Assembly: GCA_026315105.1 (NCBI GenBank)
Contig: CM048750.1
Span: 72,347,797 to 72,411,796, forward strand
Reading direction: 5' to 3'
Source of the DNA: Locusta migratoria
Taxonomy: Eukaryota > Arthropoda > Insecta > Orthoptera > Acrididae
Length of the DNA stretch: 64,000 bases
Positions 10,837 to 22,014 of this stretch are shown here, in pieces. The first letter of the stretch is position 1. Every line of letters begins with the position of its first letter. The position numbers and the translations under genes were made by a program. The notes beneath the pieces were generated by a model that was given only the letters and a program-made list of their open reading frames with translations, made no database searches and had not been told where the DNA came from.

Positions 10837-12012
10837 GTGGCTTTGCCACACAGCTACTGCGAATGGCTGAAAGCAAGGGGAAACTACAGCCGTTACCTTT
10901 CCCGAGGAAATTCAGCTCTACTGTATGAACATATGATGATGGCATCCTCCCGGGTAAAATATTCCGGAGGTAAAATAGTCCCCCATTCGGATCTCCGGGC
11001 GGGGGCTACTCAGGAGGATGTGATCATCAGGAAAGACAATACTTGCATTCTATGGGTTGGAACATGGAATGATAGATCCATTAATCGAGTAGGAAAATAA
11101 GAAAATTTAAAAAGGGAAATGCATAGGTTGAAGTTAGATATAGTGGGGATTAGTGAAGTTCGGTGGCAGGATGAACAGGATTTCTGGTCAGGTGAGTACA
11201 GGATTATAAATACAAAATCAATTGGGGGTATCACAGGAGTAGGATTGATAATGAATAAGAAAATAGGAATGCGCATAAACTACTATGACCAGCACAGTGA
11301 TCGCATTATCATTGTCAAGATAGATACGAAGCAACACCGACAACAGTAGTACAGGTTTATATGCCAACTAGCTCTGCCGATGATCGCAGAAATATATGAG
11401 GAGCTAAAGGAAATTATTCAGACAATTAAGGGAGAGGAAAACTTAATTGTTATGGGAGACTGGAATTCGGTAGTAGGACAAGGAAGGGAAGGGAAGATAG
11501 TAGGTGAATATGGTCTGGGCAAAAGGAATGAAAGAGGAAGCCGCCTGGTAGAATTTTGTACAGAACATAATTTAGTTATAACAAACACCTGGTTCAAGAA
11601 TCACAAAAGAAGGTTGTATTCGTGGAAGAGACCAGGAGACACCGGAAGGTATCAGATAGATTTTATAATGGTAAGACATAGATTCCGGAACCAGGTTTTA
11701 AACTGTAAAACATACCCAGGGGCAGATATAGAGTCTGACCATAACTTGTTGGTTATGGACTGTAGGCTGAAACTAAAGAAACTACAAAAAGGTAGGAAAA
11801 TAAGGAGATGGGACCTGGATAAATTGAAGGAAGGTGAGGTTCTTAAGAATTTAAGAGGGAGCTTTAGGCAACAATTGACAGAAACAGGGGAAAATAAAAC
11901 AGTAGAAGAGGAATGGGTAAAATTGAGAGATGAAATAGTGAAGGTAGCAGAGGACAAAATAGGTAGGAAGGCAAGACCTACAAAAAATTCTGGATATCAC
12001 AGGAGATACTAA
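10837..12012 (+). pseudogene. RTE endonuclease domain, disrupted
   Basis: The leader frame ends at a TAA at 11,098, right after the TWN element of the endonuclease start. It then continues in frame as LDIVGISEVRWQDEQ (11,119 on), carrying the metal-binding Glu region. A second break near 11,346 precedes 11,380-12,012, which has VMGDWNSVVGQ (catalytic Asp/Asn), YQIDFIMV and ESDHNLLVMD (catalytic Asp-His). This is a typical APE-like endonuclease of RTE-type LINEs, used for target-primed reverse transcription. The breaks mean that this copy cannot make the full protein. Confidence 0.88.
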
Positions 12013-12065
12013 ATTTAATCGATGAAAGGAGAAAATATAAAAATGCAGTAAATGAAACAGGCAAA

Positions 12066-13783
12066 ATGGAGTACAGACGACTAAGAAATGAGATCTACAG
12101 GAAGTGCAAAATGGCTAAGCAGGAGTGGCTAGAAGGCAAATACAAGGATGTAGAAGAATGTATAAATAGGGGAAAAATAGATACAGCCTACAGGAAAATA
12201 AAAGATACATTTGGAGATAAGAAAAACAGATCTATGAATATCAAGGACACTGATGGAAAAGCAGTTCTCAGCAAAGAAGGGAAAGCTGAAAGGTGGAAAG
12301 AGTATATAGAGGGGCTCTACAAAGGAAATGAACTCCGAGACAATATTGTAGGAAGGGAGGAGGGTGTAGATAAATATGAAATAGGAGATATTGTATTAAG
12401 AGAAGAATTTGACAGAGCCCTGAAAGACCTAAGTCGAAACAAGGCCCCTGGAGTGGATGATATTCCCTCAGAGCTACTGAAGTCTCTGGGAGAACCAGCC
12501 ATGACAAACCTGTATCACCTGGTGCGTAAGATGTATGAGACAGGAGAAGTACCCTCAGACTTTAAGAAAAATGTTATAATCCCCATTCCAAAGAAAGCAG
12601 GAGCAGACAGGTGTGAAAACTACAGAAGCATCAGTCTAATAAGTCATGGTTGCAAAATATTAACACAAATTATATACAGAAGGATGGAAAAGGTGGTAGA
12701 AGCCGACCTCGGGGAAGATCAGTTTGGTTTCAGGAGAAATGTAGGAACACGGGAGGCAATACTCACGTTACGGCTTATCCTAGAAGATAGATTAAGAAAA
12801 GGCAAACCTACATTTCTAGCTTTTGTAGATTTGGAGAAGGTTTTGACAATGTTGATTGGAATAAACTCTTTCAAGTTCTGAAGCAAGCAGGAGTAAAATA
12901 TAGGGAACGTAAGGTTATTTATAACTTGTACAAAAACCAAACAGCGGTTATCAGAGTTGAAGGGCATGAAAGGGATGCAGTGGTTGGAAAGGGAGTAAGA
13001 CAGGGTTGTAGTCTTTCTCCATTGTTATTCGATTTGTACATTGAGCAGGCCATAAAGGAAAGCAAGGAGAAATTTGGTGAAGGAATTAAAGTTCAGGGGG
13101 AAGAATTAAAAACATTGCGTTTTGCCGACGACGTTGTAATAATCTCAGAGAAAGCAAAAGACCTGGAAGAGCAGTTGAAGGGAATGGACAGTGTGCTGAA
13201 AGGTGCATATAAGATGAACATTAACAAGAGCAAAACTAGGGTAATGGAGTGCAGTGTAAGGAAATCAGGTGATGCTGAAGGAATTAGATTGGGAAACGAA
13301 GCAATAAAGGAGGTAGATGAGTTTTGTTACTTGGGCAGTAAAATAACAAATGATTGTCGCAGTACAGGGGATATAAAATGCAGAATGGCACTGGGTAGAA
13401 AAGCGTTCTTGAAAAAGAGAAATTTGTTAACATCGAATATTGATTTAAAGCTAAGGAAGTCTTTTCTGAAGGCATTTGTATGGAGTGTTACCTTGTATGG
13501 GAGTGAGACATGGACGATAAACAGTGCGGACAGGAAGAGGATTGAGGCTTTTGAAATATGGTGCTACAGAAGAATGCTGAAGATTAGGTGGGTGGATCGC
13601 GTAACTAATGAGGAGGTATTGAACAGAATTGGAGAGAAAAGAAATTTCTGGCATACCTTGGCTAAAAGAAGGGATAGATTGGTAGGACACATTCTTAGAC
13701 ATCAAGGAATTGTGAATTTAGCATTGGAGGAAAGAGTGTGGGGGTCAAAATCGCAGAGGAAGATCAAGAGATGGATACAGTAA
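12066..13783 (+). pseudogene. RTE reverse transcriptase domain, frameshifted
   Basis: The first part (12,066-12,881) contains KDLSRNKAPGVDDIPSELL, IIPIPKKAG, NYRSISLIS and EDQFGFR, which are fingers and palm motifs of LINE reverse transcriptases. One frameshift near 12,840 breaks the conserved FVDLEKAF-type box. The second part (12,926-13,783) contains GVRQGCSLSPLLFDLY and the catalytic LRFADDVVIIS, then the C-terminal segment with a VNLALEERVWG end. The 3' end of the original frame continues a little beyond 13,783 before the tail. Apart from the frameshift it is well preserved. Confidence 0.92.
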
Positions 13784-13908
13784 GCAGATTCAGAAAGATG
13801 TAGGTTGCCGTTCTTATGTGGAGATGAAGAGGCTTGCTCAGGATAGGGTATTGTGGAGAGCTGCATCAAACCAGTCTCCGGACTGAAGACCACAACAACA
13901 ACAACAAC

Positions 13909-13917
13909 TATTTGCTC
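13909..13917. repeat. Target-site duplication, right (RTE copy 1)
   Basis: tatttgctc directly after the (CAA)n tail, matching 10,614-10,622. Confidence 0.85.
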
Positions 13918-14135
13918 ACATAGTGCCAAACCCCTTATAAAAATAAACTATTTGAATATTCTGGGTCAAGCTAGGAACCAGTAGTGTACAATGTTACACT
14001 ACTAGCCTTTCTGAAATATGAACTTGCTCCTTACCCAATATCCCTATTCTATCCCATGCGAAAAGAAACAATCTTCATTCTACAATGCTTTTGTTCCAGT
14101 GGAAGATGTGAAGTCATTTGCAACAAGTTTTCTTT

Positions 14136-14169
<34 letters not shown>

Positions 14170-14170
<1 letters not shown>

Positions 14171-14805
14171 GTACCTTATACACAAGTGACTTGGCCTCAA
14201 AATGTTTCATTCAGGTCCATAGCCCAAAGTTATGTTTCTTACCTGCTACGTCATTTTGTATCTCAATTCGCTATTGTATTTGATGGGTACTGATGTGAGG
14301 AGGAAAATGTAGCACAAACATTGCTGAGAGGATTCATAGTTGCAGAAAACATTCATTGGTTAATGTTTTGTTTGAATCAGAGATGATGAACCAAGTCCCA
14401 CAGGACAAGTTCTTGTACAACGAATGAAACGGATTCGCTTGATCCCACTTCTTAAAAAGGAATTTCAGGAGTATAGCATTGAGATGTTCCGGGCATGAGA
14501 AGATGCGGAAGTTATGATTATATCATCTGCTATTTCAAGAACCCAAGATTTTGGAAGTGTTGTCATTGTGGGAGAAGATGTTGACTTGCGTGTACTCAAG
14601 ATCAGTTTAGGACAAGGCTTTGAAAACTTACCTTTAAGCCAGAAGAGGACGTGCAGTAGAGTGTTTTTCCACTCCATCTTACAAGTTTGGCAGGGAATAT
14701 ATTCTGTTCACTCATGCCTTTAGCGAAGGTGATACAACATCTTATTTTTTCAGTCAAGGAAAAATTTAATCTTACAACATTGTTAAGAAAAATGAACATG
14801 TAAAC
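14170..14805 (+). pseudogene. Fragment of a PIN/FEN1-like repeat-associated protein
   Basis: Broken plus-strand coding sequence. Recognisable pieces in order are FAIVFDGY (about 14,261-14,290), TGQVLVQRMKRIRLIPLL (about 14,410-14,460), VVIVGEDVDLRVL (about 14,557-14,600) and FTHAFSEGDTTSYFF (about 14,707-14,755). The VFDGY, GEDxDL and AF-x-DTT motifs in this order resemble a multicopy protein family I associate with insect genomes and PIN-like nuclease folds. The family assignment is from memory of motifs, not a search. Multiple stops and frame changes show that it is a pseudogene. Confidence 0.5.
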
Positions 14806-16560
14806 TCTACACTTTGCACATTTAATAAACCACTAGCTACCCATGAAGAAATGATAACAGTAGGAGTACAGATTACTGTCACATTGTATGATTAGATAAG
14901 AGTAATTTTTCGTTTCATAAATGTATGAATCCACCTTCATGAACCACAGACATTGCCAAGATTGGGTGGCTTGCGTGCCTCAACAAAACAGATAGCCATA
15001 CTGTAGGTGCAACCACAGTGGAGAGGGTACCTTTGGAGAGGCCAGAAGAATGTGTGGTTCCTGAAGAAGGGCAGCAGCTTTTTCAGTAGTTACAGGGACA
15101 ACAGTCTGGTTCATTGACTGAGCTGGCCTTTTAACATCAGCTAACATTGCTTTGCCATGCAGTTACTGCAAACGGCTGAAAACAAGAGGAAACTACAGTT
15201 TTCCTGAGGACATGCAGGTCAACTGTATGAATATATGATGGTGTCTTCTTGGGTCCTCCATTCGGATCTTCAGGCATGGACTACTCAGGAGGATGTTGTC
15301 GTCAAGAAAAACAAAACAGGCATTCTATGGATCTGAGCGTGGATTGTTTTATCCCATAATTGAGTAGGTAAGTTAGAAAATTTCAAAAGAGAAATGGATA
15401 GGTTAAAGTTAGATATGAAGAAGATTAGTGAAGTTCGGTGGCAGCATGAACAGGACTTTTTGTCAGGTGAGTTCAGGGTTATAAATACAAAATGAGTTGG
15501 TGGTAATGCAGGAGTATGTCTAGTAATGGATAAGAAAGTAGAAATGCGGGTAAGCTGCTATGAACTACATAGCGAATTCATTATCGTAGCAAAGATACAA
15601 ACCCAACACCGACCACAGTAGTACAAACGTATATGCCAACTAGCTCTGTTGATAAGGAGATTGAATAAATGTACGAGGAGACAAAATTATTTAGACCGTT
15701 ATAGGAGAAGAAAAGTTAATTATGATGGGAGACTGGAACTCAGTAGTAGGAAAGGAAAGAGAAGGAAATGTAGTAGATGAATATGGACTGGGGAAAAGGA
15801 ATGAAAGAGGAAATTGCCTGGTTGAACTTTGTGATTATTAAATTGTGCTCTGCGCAAACACTTGGTTTAATCATCATGAAAGAAGGTTATATATGTGGAA
15901 GAGACCAGAAAACACTGGGAGATACCATATTGATTTTATAATGGCAAGGCAAAGGTTTAGAAACTAGGTTTTAAACTATAAGACATATCCAAGGGCAGAG
16001 ATAGACTCTGGCCATAACTTATTGTTTATGAACAGTAGGTTAAAACTTAAGAGAGACAGCAAAAAGGTAGAAAATTAAGTAGATGGAATCTCGACAAATT
16101 GAGGAACCAGAGGTGGTTGAGAGTTTTAGAGAGAGCATTAGGCAAGGATTGTCTGATAGAGGGGGAAAGCAAAACAGTAGAAGAAGAATGGGTAGCTCTA
16201 AAAGATAGAGTAGTGAAGACCGCTAAGGATCATGTAGGCAGAAGGACAATGCCTAATAAAAATCCTTGGATAACAAGGAGATACTGAACTTAGAAGGCCT
16301 GTACAAAGGAAATAAAACTGAAGACAGTATTCTAGAAATGGAAGACAAAGTAGAGGAAGATGAGATTGCAGATAGGATACTTTGAGAAGAATTTGACATA
16401 GCACTAAAAGATTTGTGTAGAAACAAGGCCCCTGGAAAAAAACGATGTTTCTTCTGAACTGATATTATCATTAGGAGAGGAAGTCATGAAGCAATTGTTC
16501 CACCTGGTATGCAACATGTACGAGACAGGGAAAATACTCTCAGACTTCAAGAAAAATATA

Positions 16561-17423
16561 CAGGGTGTCTCTCGAAAGACACCTGCCAGGCATCCGCGGT
16601 ACAGCTCCTGGCTGCCGCCACCGCATCCATCGGCCATGGCAGCACCCGATTCTCAAACTATTCTGCCGCATACACTGAGTTAAAGTCTAGAAAACATTGC
16701 CATTTGAGTAACCTAAGCTTACCTTTATTTACAGTAGATGTTCAAAATGATGTCCCTCTATGGAAAGAGCGGCCTGACATTTCATCAATGAATTTCGCCT
16801 GCCGAAATCTGGAAAATGACCAGTCAAACTTATTTTATGAAACAATAAATTCTGACCGGTATGTGAACAATATCCTGTATCCATTTTTTCAAGAACTTTC
16901 ACCCAACAAAAAGCTGTACGGTTATTTCATGCAGGACAACGCAAGACCACACACTGCCAATGCTTCTATGGCAGCAATACGAAGTGTTTTTGATGATAGG
17001 ATAGTTGACTGGCGTCCTCGTTCTCCAGATCTAAATCCCTGTGACTTTTATCTTTGGGGAATGTTAAAAGACAAGATGCATGCAAGCAATCCCCATACAC
17101 TCAAAGAGTTGGAAGACAAGATTCGAATAGTCATTTCCCAGATTTTGGCAGCCGAAATTCGTTGAGTGTTCGCAAATGTGTTCAAGAGATGTCAGGCCAC
17201 TATTTCCATAGAGAGACATCATTTTGAACATCTACTGTAAATAAAGGTAAGCTTAGGTTACTCAAATGGCAATTTTTTTTAGACTTTAACTCAGTGTATG
17301 CACCTGCGGCACAATAGAGTCCGAGAATCAAGCGCTGCCGTGGCCAGCGAATGCGGAGGCGGCGGCTGGGAACCGTACCGCGCGATCCACAGAGCCTGGC
17401 AGGCTCTTTCATGAGACACCCTG
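16561..17423 (+). mobile_element. Tc1/mariner-superfamily deletion derivative with ~225-bp TIRs
   Basis: Both ends start CAGGGTGTCTC and are flanked by TA (16,559-60 and 17,424-25). Inverted repeats are exceptionally long: about 16,561-16,783 pairs with about 17,187-17,423. Removing the insert restores the RTE sequence (gaaaaata joins gtaattccaat), which proves a nested insertion. The middle holds only the C-terminal part of a transposase. Confidence 0.92.
16790..17165 (+). pseudogene. Tc1/mariner transposase, C-terminal part
   Basis: Contains YFMQDNARPHTANA (second catalytic Asp) and RSPDLNPCDFYLWGMLKDK (third acidic residue, Asp). By my count 35 residues separate the two acidic residues. 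The N-terminal DNA-binding domain and the first catalytic Asp are absent: the left inverted repeat runs directly into the middle of the catalytic domain. The frame appears open to a stop at 17,163. Such an element could only move with a transposase supplied in trans. Confidence 0.85.
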
Positions 17424-18244
17424 TAGTAATTCCAATTACAAAGAAAGCAAGTGCAGACAAATGTGAAAATTACAGAACAATCAGTTTAATAAGTCAAGGA
17501 TGTAAAATACTAACACGAATGGAAAAACTGGTGGAATCTGACCTTGGGGGAAGATCAGTTTGGATTTAGGAGAAATGTGGGAACATGCGAGGCAATACTC
17601 ACATTATGACTAATCTTAGAAGATAGGTTGAGGAAAGGGAAATCTATGTTTTCAGCATTTGTGGATCTGGAAAAAGCTTTTGACAATGCTGATACTCTCA
17701 AATTCTGAAGGAAGGAAGGTAAAATATAGGGAGCGAAGCGTTATATTCAACTTGTACAAAAAGCAGACAGCGATTGTCAGAGTTGAAGTGGTTCGGAAAG
17801 GAGTAAATAAGACAGGGTTGTAGCCTTTTCGCAATGTTGTTCAGTCTCTACATTGAGCAATCTGTGTGGGAATGCAAGAAGAAGTTTGGTGAGAGGAATT
17901 GCAATTTGCTGATGACATAGTAATTCTGTCAGATACAGCAAAGGACCTGGAGGAGCAATTGGGCAGAATGAACAGTGTCTTAAAAGGAGGGTATAAGAGC
18001 AAGAGTAAAACATGGATAATGGAATGTAGTGTCAGAAAATCAAGCAATGATGAAGGAATTAGATTAGGTAATGAGACAATAAAGTAGAGGAGTTTTCTTG
18101 TTTGGGTAGCAAGATAACTTCTGATGGTTGAAGTAAAGAAGATATAAAATATAAGTTAATGAAATGCAGCAACCAGTCAAGATATAAAATGCAGAAAGGC
18201 TATGGGAAGAAACGCATTTCTGAAGAAGTGAAATTTATTGTTAT

Positions 18245-18465
18245 AATAATGGAAAGTCCAGGTTGGAATAAATAATATAGTGAGGACAGTTACAACTCAC
18301 CGCAAAGACGTGGCGACGAGATGCGACAGGCACATACAAAAGACACACACATACAACACATTCAGCTTCGGCCATGGCCTTCCTCAGAAATAGAGCACTC
18401 ACGCAATCACACAGGCACACAACACAGTCATACAACCATCACCTCCGACTGCCACACTTTATTGT
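18245..18465. repeat. F1 foldback-family copy (one arm), inserted in RTE copy 2
   Basis: Begins taataatggaaagtccagg and continues through aactcaccgcaaagacg to cggccatggccttcctc, closely matching the left arm at 1,355-1,500 and the start at 26,104. Only one arm is evident. Confidence 0.75.
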
Positions 18466-18584
18466 TATCCAATATAAGTTTAAATGTTTGGAAGTCCTTT
18501 GTGACTGTATTTGTGTGGAGTGTAGCATTGTATGGGAGTCAAACGTGTATGATAAGGAGATCAGAAGAAAAGATGATAGAAGTT

Positions 18585-18628
18585 GTTTGTTAAGCTTAAG
18601 GGACTTAACTGCGGGGTCATCAGTCCAT
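18585..18628 (-). repeat. SINE S1 tail scrap
   Basis: Contains gttaagcttaagggactt and ggggtcatcagtcc, identical to the tail segment of the SINE at 31,065. Only about 40 bp is present. Confidence 0.7.
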
Positions 18629-18710
18629 AGATGATATAAGCTTTTGAAATATGGTGCTACAGACAAATAAAGAAGATTAGAGGCATAGATCATGTTACTA
18701 ATGAGGAGGT

Positions 18711-19789
18711 TTTAACAAAGCATGTTGGGATTTATTCACATCTGCTTGCATTACTGAACCTCCCGATATCATTGTTGCATAATAATACATATGAATGTAA
18801 TTAGTCTATTGTCATTTTCTTTTGTTATTCGTTTTTCTAATGTGACCAAATGAATTTATTTTCTATTATTTGGTGTTGCAGATGTTTGTTTAATTAGCAA
18901 ATATTAATTAGTTCATACCAGAGGTAGAGTTCAAAGAGTATGCTAATTAGTATTACTGATAAAACGAAGTAAATTCTTTTCTCATAATATTAAAGTAGGT
19001 ATTACTGTATTTCATAGGTAATGTTAGGAAAGTTTTGTCCTCATTAGTTTCTGTATAATTACTGTTAATTATGAAGGTATTGTTGATAAACCTATATCAT
19101 TAAATACGTAAATGAAACACAATTATTGTAGTTGAGATTTATTTATCAGTTAACCCAGTATTATTTATGCTATCTTTTACTGTAGCCAGTTGCATGTAAT
19201 TGTTTACTTTACCATTATAATTTATGTAATGAACTCAATTAACAATATGCAATTTCCAGTACCATTGGTTGGAAGATATAAATAGGATGTGTTCGCGCCA
19301 TGTAATTGAGTATTGTTTCATCCGTATCTGAGACACATTCAATGCCAGTTCCGAGTTACGTGGGTTGTGCTTCCCAACAAAAGAGTAACTTTGAACTTTA
19401 ATTTTGAACAGTTATGTAAAAGTTCATCAGTGTTACTCATGTGGAAAGTGTGTCTACCGTTATGATAAGAAGCTAAATTCTTCTGTGCCACACTGTATAC
19501 CTCTGACTTTAGTATTCCATACATGAACTGTGTAAATTTGTACTATTGATGTGTGTAATGTACATACCTAGTCCTATTAATTGTAATTAATTAGCTTTGT
19601 ATGCTGGCCATAAATGGGGACAACTGGACACTAATAATGAATTTAAATGTCAATAAACTGCAATCCTACGTGTTGCCTACATCATTTGTAGTGGATTAGT
19701 TTTGCCCCATGAAATTTCAGCTAGCCGTTACCAAGAGCAAGATCAACAAGAACATCAAGAATCAATTAACTACGACCAGGTATGTTACA
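18711..19789 (+). mobile_element. Solo LTR, 1,079 bp, in RTE copy 2
   Basis: The RTE sequence is interrupted after aggt (18,707-18,710) and resumes with aggt (19,790-19,793), giving a 4-bp target duplication. The insert begins TTTAACA (probably a mutated TGTAACA) and ends TGTTACA, giving short inverted ends. Inside are a TATA-like atataaatag (about 19,276) and an AATAAA signal (about 19,652), in the order expected for an LTR reading on the plus strand. No coding sequence is recognised. The class (Bel/Pao or Ty3/gypsy) cannot be decided. Confidence 0.75.
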
Positions 19790-20221
19790 AGGTGCTCAAC
19801 AGAATTAGTGAGAAAAGGAGTTTCTGGCATATCATAACTAAGAGAAGGGATAGGTTGGTGTGGGACATTCTGAGACATCAAGGAATCGTCAACTTTGCAT
19901 TAGAAGGAAGTGTGTGGGGGTAAAAACTGTAAAGGGAGACTGAGGGATGGATACTGTAAGCAGATTCAAAAAGTTGTAGGTTGCCGTTCGTACTCTCAGA
20001 TGAAGATGCCCGTACAGGACAGGCTAGCACGGAGAGCTTGATCAAACTAGTCTGCGGACTGAAGACAACAACAACAACAACAACAATAGCGTGAATACAT
20101 ACATCATTTGGTTCTATTCAAAAATTCGTCAATGGAGTAGGAGTTAGTCACTAGTGAGTCTTTCAGGCTCCTCTTAAACTGAGCTTTCCTTGTAGTTGAA
20201 TTTTTTTTACAGTTGGTGTAC

Positions 20222-20840
20222 CGAGGTGGGGCTCCTTGCATGCCTCAACAGTACAGATAGCTGTACTGTAGGTGCAACCAAAGTGGAGGGGCATCTGGAG
20301 AGGCCGGACAAATGTGTCGTTCCTGAAGAGGGGCAAGCAGCTTTTTCATTATTTACAGGTGCAACTGTCTGGCTTACAGTGAGGCTTTGTTAAGCAGGTA
20401 CTATGAATGGCTGAAAGCAAAGGGAAACAGCAGTAAATACCTTTCCTGACATGCAGCTCTACTGTATGAATATATGATGGCATCCTCTTAGGTGAAATAT
20501 TCTGGAGATAAAATAGTTCCCCATTCAGATCGCCAGGTGGGGACTACTCAGGAGGGTGTCATCATCAAGAAGAATGAAGCAGGCATTCTACTGATCAGAG
20601 TATGGGAAGTTCTATCCCTTAACCGAGTATGTAAGTTAGAAAATTTGAAAAGAGAAATGGTTAGGTTAGGTTAGGTATGGTGGGGATTAGTTAAGTTTGA
20701 TGGCAGGATGAATCTGATTTTTGGTCAGGTGAGAAGAGGGTTATAAATACAAACATTTGGTGGTAACATAGGAGTAGGTCTCATAATGAATAAGAATACA
20801 GCAATGATGGCAAGTTGCTATAAACAGCGTTATAAGCAAA
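20222..20840 (+). mobile_element. RTE-like LINE, copy 3, 5' portion only
   Basis: Collinear with copy 1 from its 5' region (gaggtggggctccttgcatgcctcaac) to about copy-1 position 11,285, then stops near ttgctataaacag. The sequence then becomes unrelated. The leader frame (about 20,490-20,674) retains the TWN-like start region in decayed form. LINE copies usually lose the 5' end, so a copy keeping only the 5' end implies a later deletion. Confidence 0.82.
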
Positions 20841-22012
20841 CATTAATGTTTCTTATGTCGATTGAAGGTTGAAGACTTGGTGGTCAAGAAGTTTCCTTGT
20901 AATGCTCCCGGGTTGTTAGCATATAATGTTCATTGTCCATTTAACAAAGAGTGCCGACACTGTTAGTTATGTCTGTAAGGCCTGATCCACCATGGTTGGG
21001 ATCTAGAGTGGCTACTTTGGTGGTGATTCTAAAATACTTATCCTCTCCACAGAAAGTTTGAAACTTTTAACATTAATTTTTTATTTATTATTATTATTAT
21101 TATTTTTTGGCTATCATTTACTAGGTTATCACACGACACAACCTTTAGAAATTCTGTCTGTCAGTATTATGACGTAGCTCATTGGCTGGAGGCAATTTCT
21201 GTGTGTCAAAAAAAGTGCTTGTGTCAGGAATACTTGCTATCACATGTGCACACTCTTCAAGGGCTCACTATACTGAAGTGTGAATACACCAAGATTTTTT
21301 TCTTAATTTCAATGTTTTCAGTGCTATGGGAGATGATATGCCGAGAAGTTCCTCCTCATCTTTGCCCCGTTAGAAACCTTGAATATACTCTTAACAACTA
21401 TCCACTCTATCCTTTACATGTTTATCTGTAGAATTCCCACTGTACTCTTAATGTTACTACCCTCACTTTCTAAACTTCATCAAAGGTTGATTCAACTTTT
21501 CTATATATTGTCTTGGTCTTTCAAACAATCACTTCTTTATTGATTTCTTCATATGTCTGTTGGCAAAATATTTTGTTGTAAGAGAATTGCAAATAACATT
21601 AGAGAAAGAAACATGTAAATAAAAATTAGTGCAGCTTCTGTTATTCTGTATTACAATTACAAGATAAGAGACTTGCCAAGACACTACAGACTTGAGAAGT
21701 ATGTGATATGTAAATGAAAAATGTATTAAATATTTAAAATTTTCCACGCCCTTCATAACATTCTCACTCACAATCCATGGAAAGGGCATTAGTCCTTTTA
21801 CAAATAATATATATAATGTGTTTCTGACATGTTACTCTTCAGGTGCTTCCGCACTATTGATCAGGGACGAATCTAGGATTTTGGTATGGGGGAAGGCTCA
21901 GCTCAAAGATATTGTGTGTCACTGGATAATATTTTCTAGAATTAACAAAGGTGTTTTCTTAATCTACTTTAATATTAAATACAATTTTCTGAATGCTATG
22001 TATGAGATTATA
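20841..22012. other. Non-coding, no clear feature
   Basis: AT-rich, with a short (ATT)n run near 21,080-21,105. No supported gene. Confidence 0.45.
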
Positions 22013-22014
22013 TA

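Larger units (their letters stand above)
10623..13908 (+). mobile_element. RTE-like non-LTR retrotransposon, copy 1, near full length
   Basis: The element runs from a conserved 5' region (catgaaccacagacattgcc) to a (CAA)n tail (about 13,891-13,908). A 9-bp target-site duplication, tatttgctc, lies at 10,614-10,622 and 13,909-13,917. One original frame encoded an AP-type endonuclease followed by reverse transcriptase. It now carries at least one nonsense codon and three frameshifts. Three more copies in this window (14,936, 20,222 and 25,540 reversed) confirm the family. The single EN-RT frame and the endonuclease motifs suggest the RTE clade, which is inference. Confidence 0.92.
14936..20084 (+). 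mobile_element. RTE-like LINE, copy 2, split by nested insertions
   Basis: The 5' end repeats the copy-1 start (catgaaccacagacattgcc), and the 3' end repeats its tail region (gcggactgaagacaacaacaac). Segments collinear with copy 1 are about 14,936-16,560, 17,424-18,244, 18,470-18,590, 18,640-18,710 and 19,790-20,084. Between them sit a Tc1/mariner derivative, an F1 foldback element, a SINE scrap and a solo LTR. Coding content (GDWNSVVGK-like, DLEKAFDN-like, LQFADDIVILS) is heavily broken. No clear target duplication was found. Confidence 0.88.
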
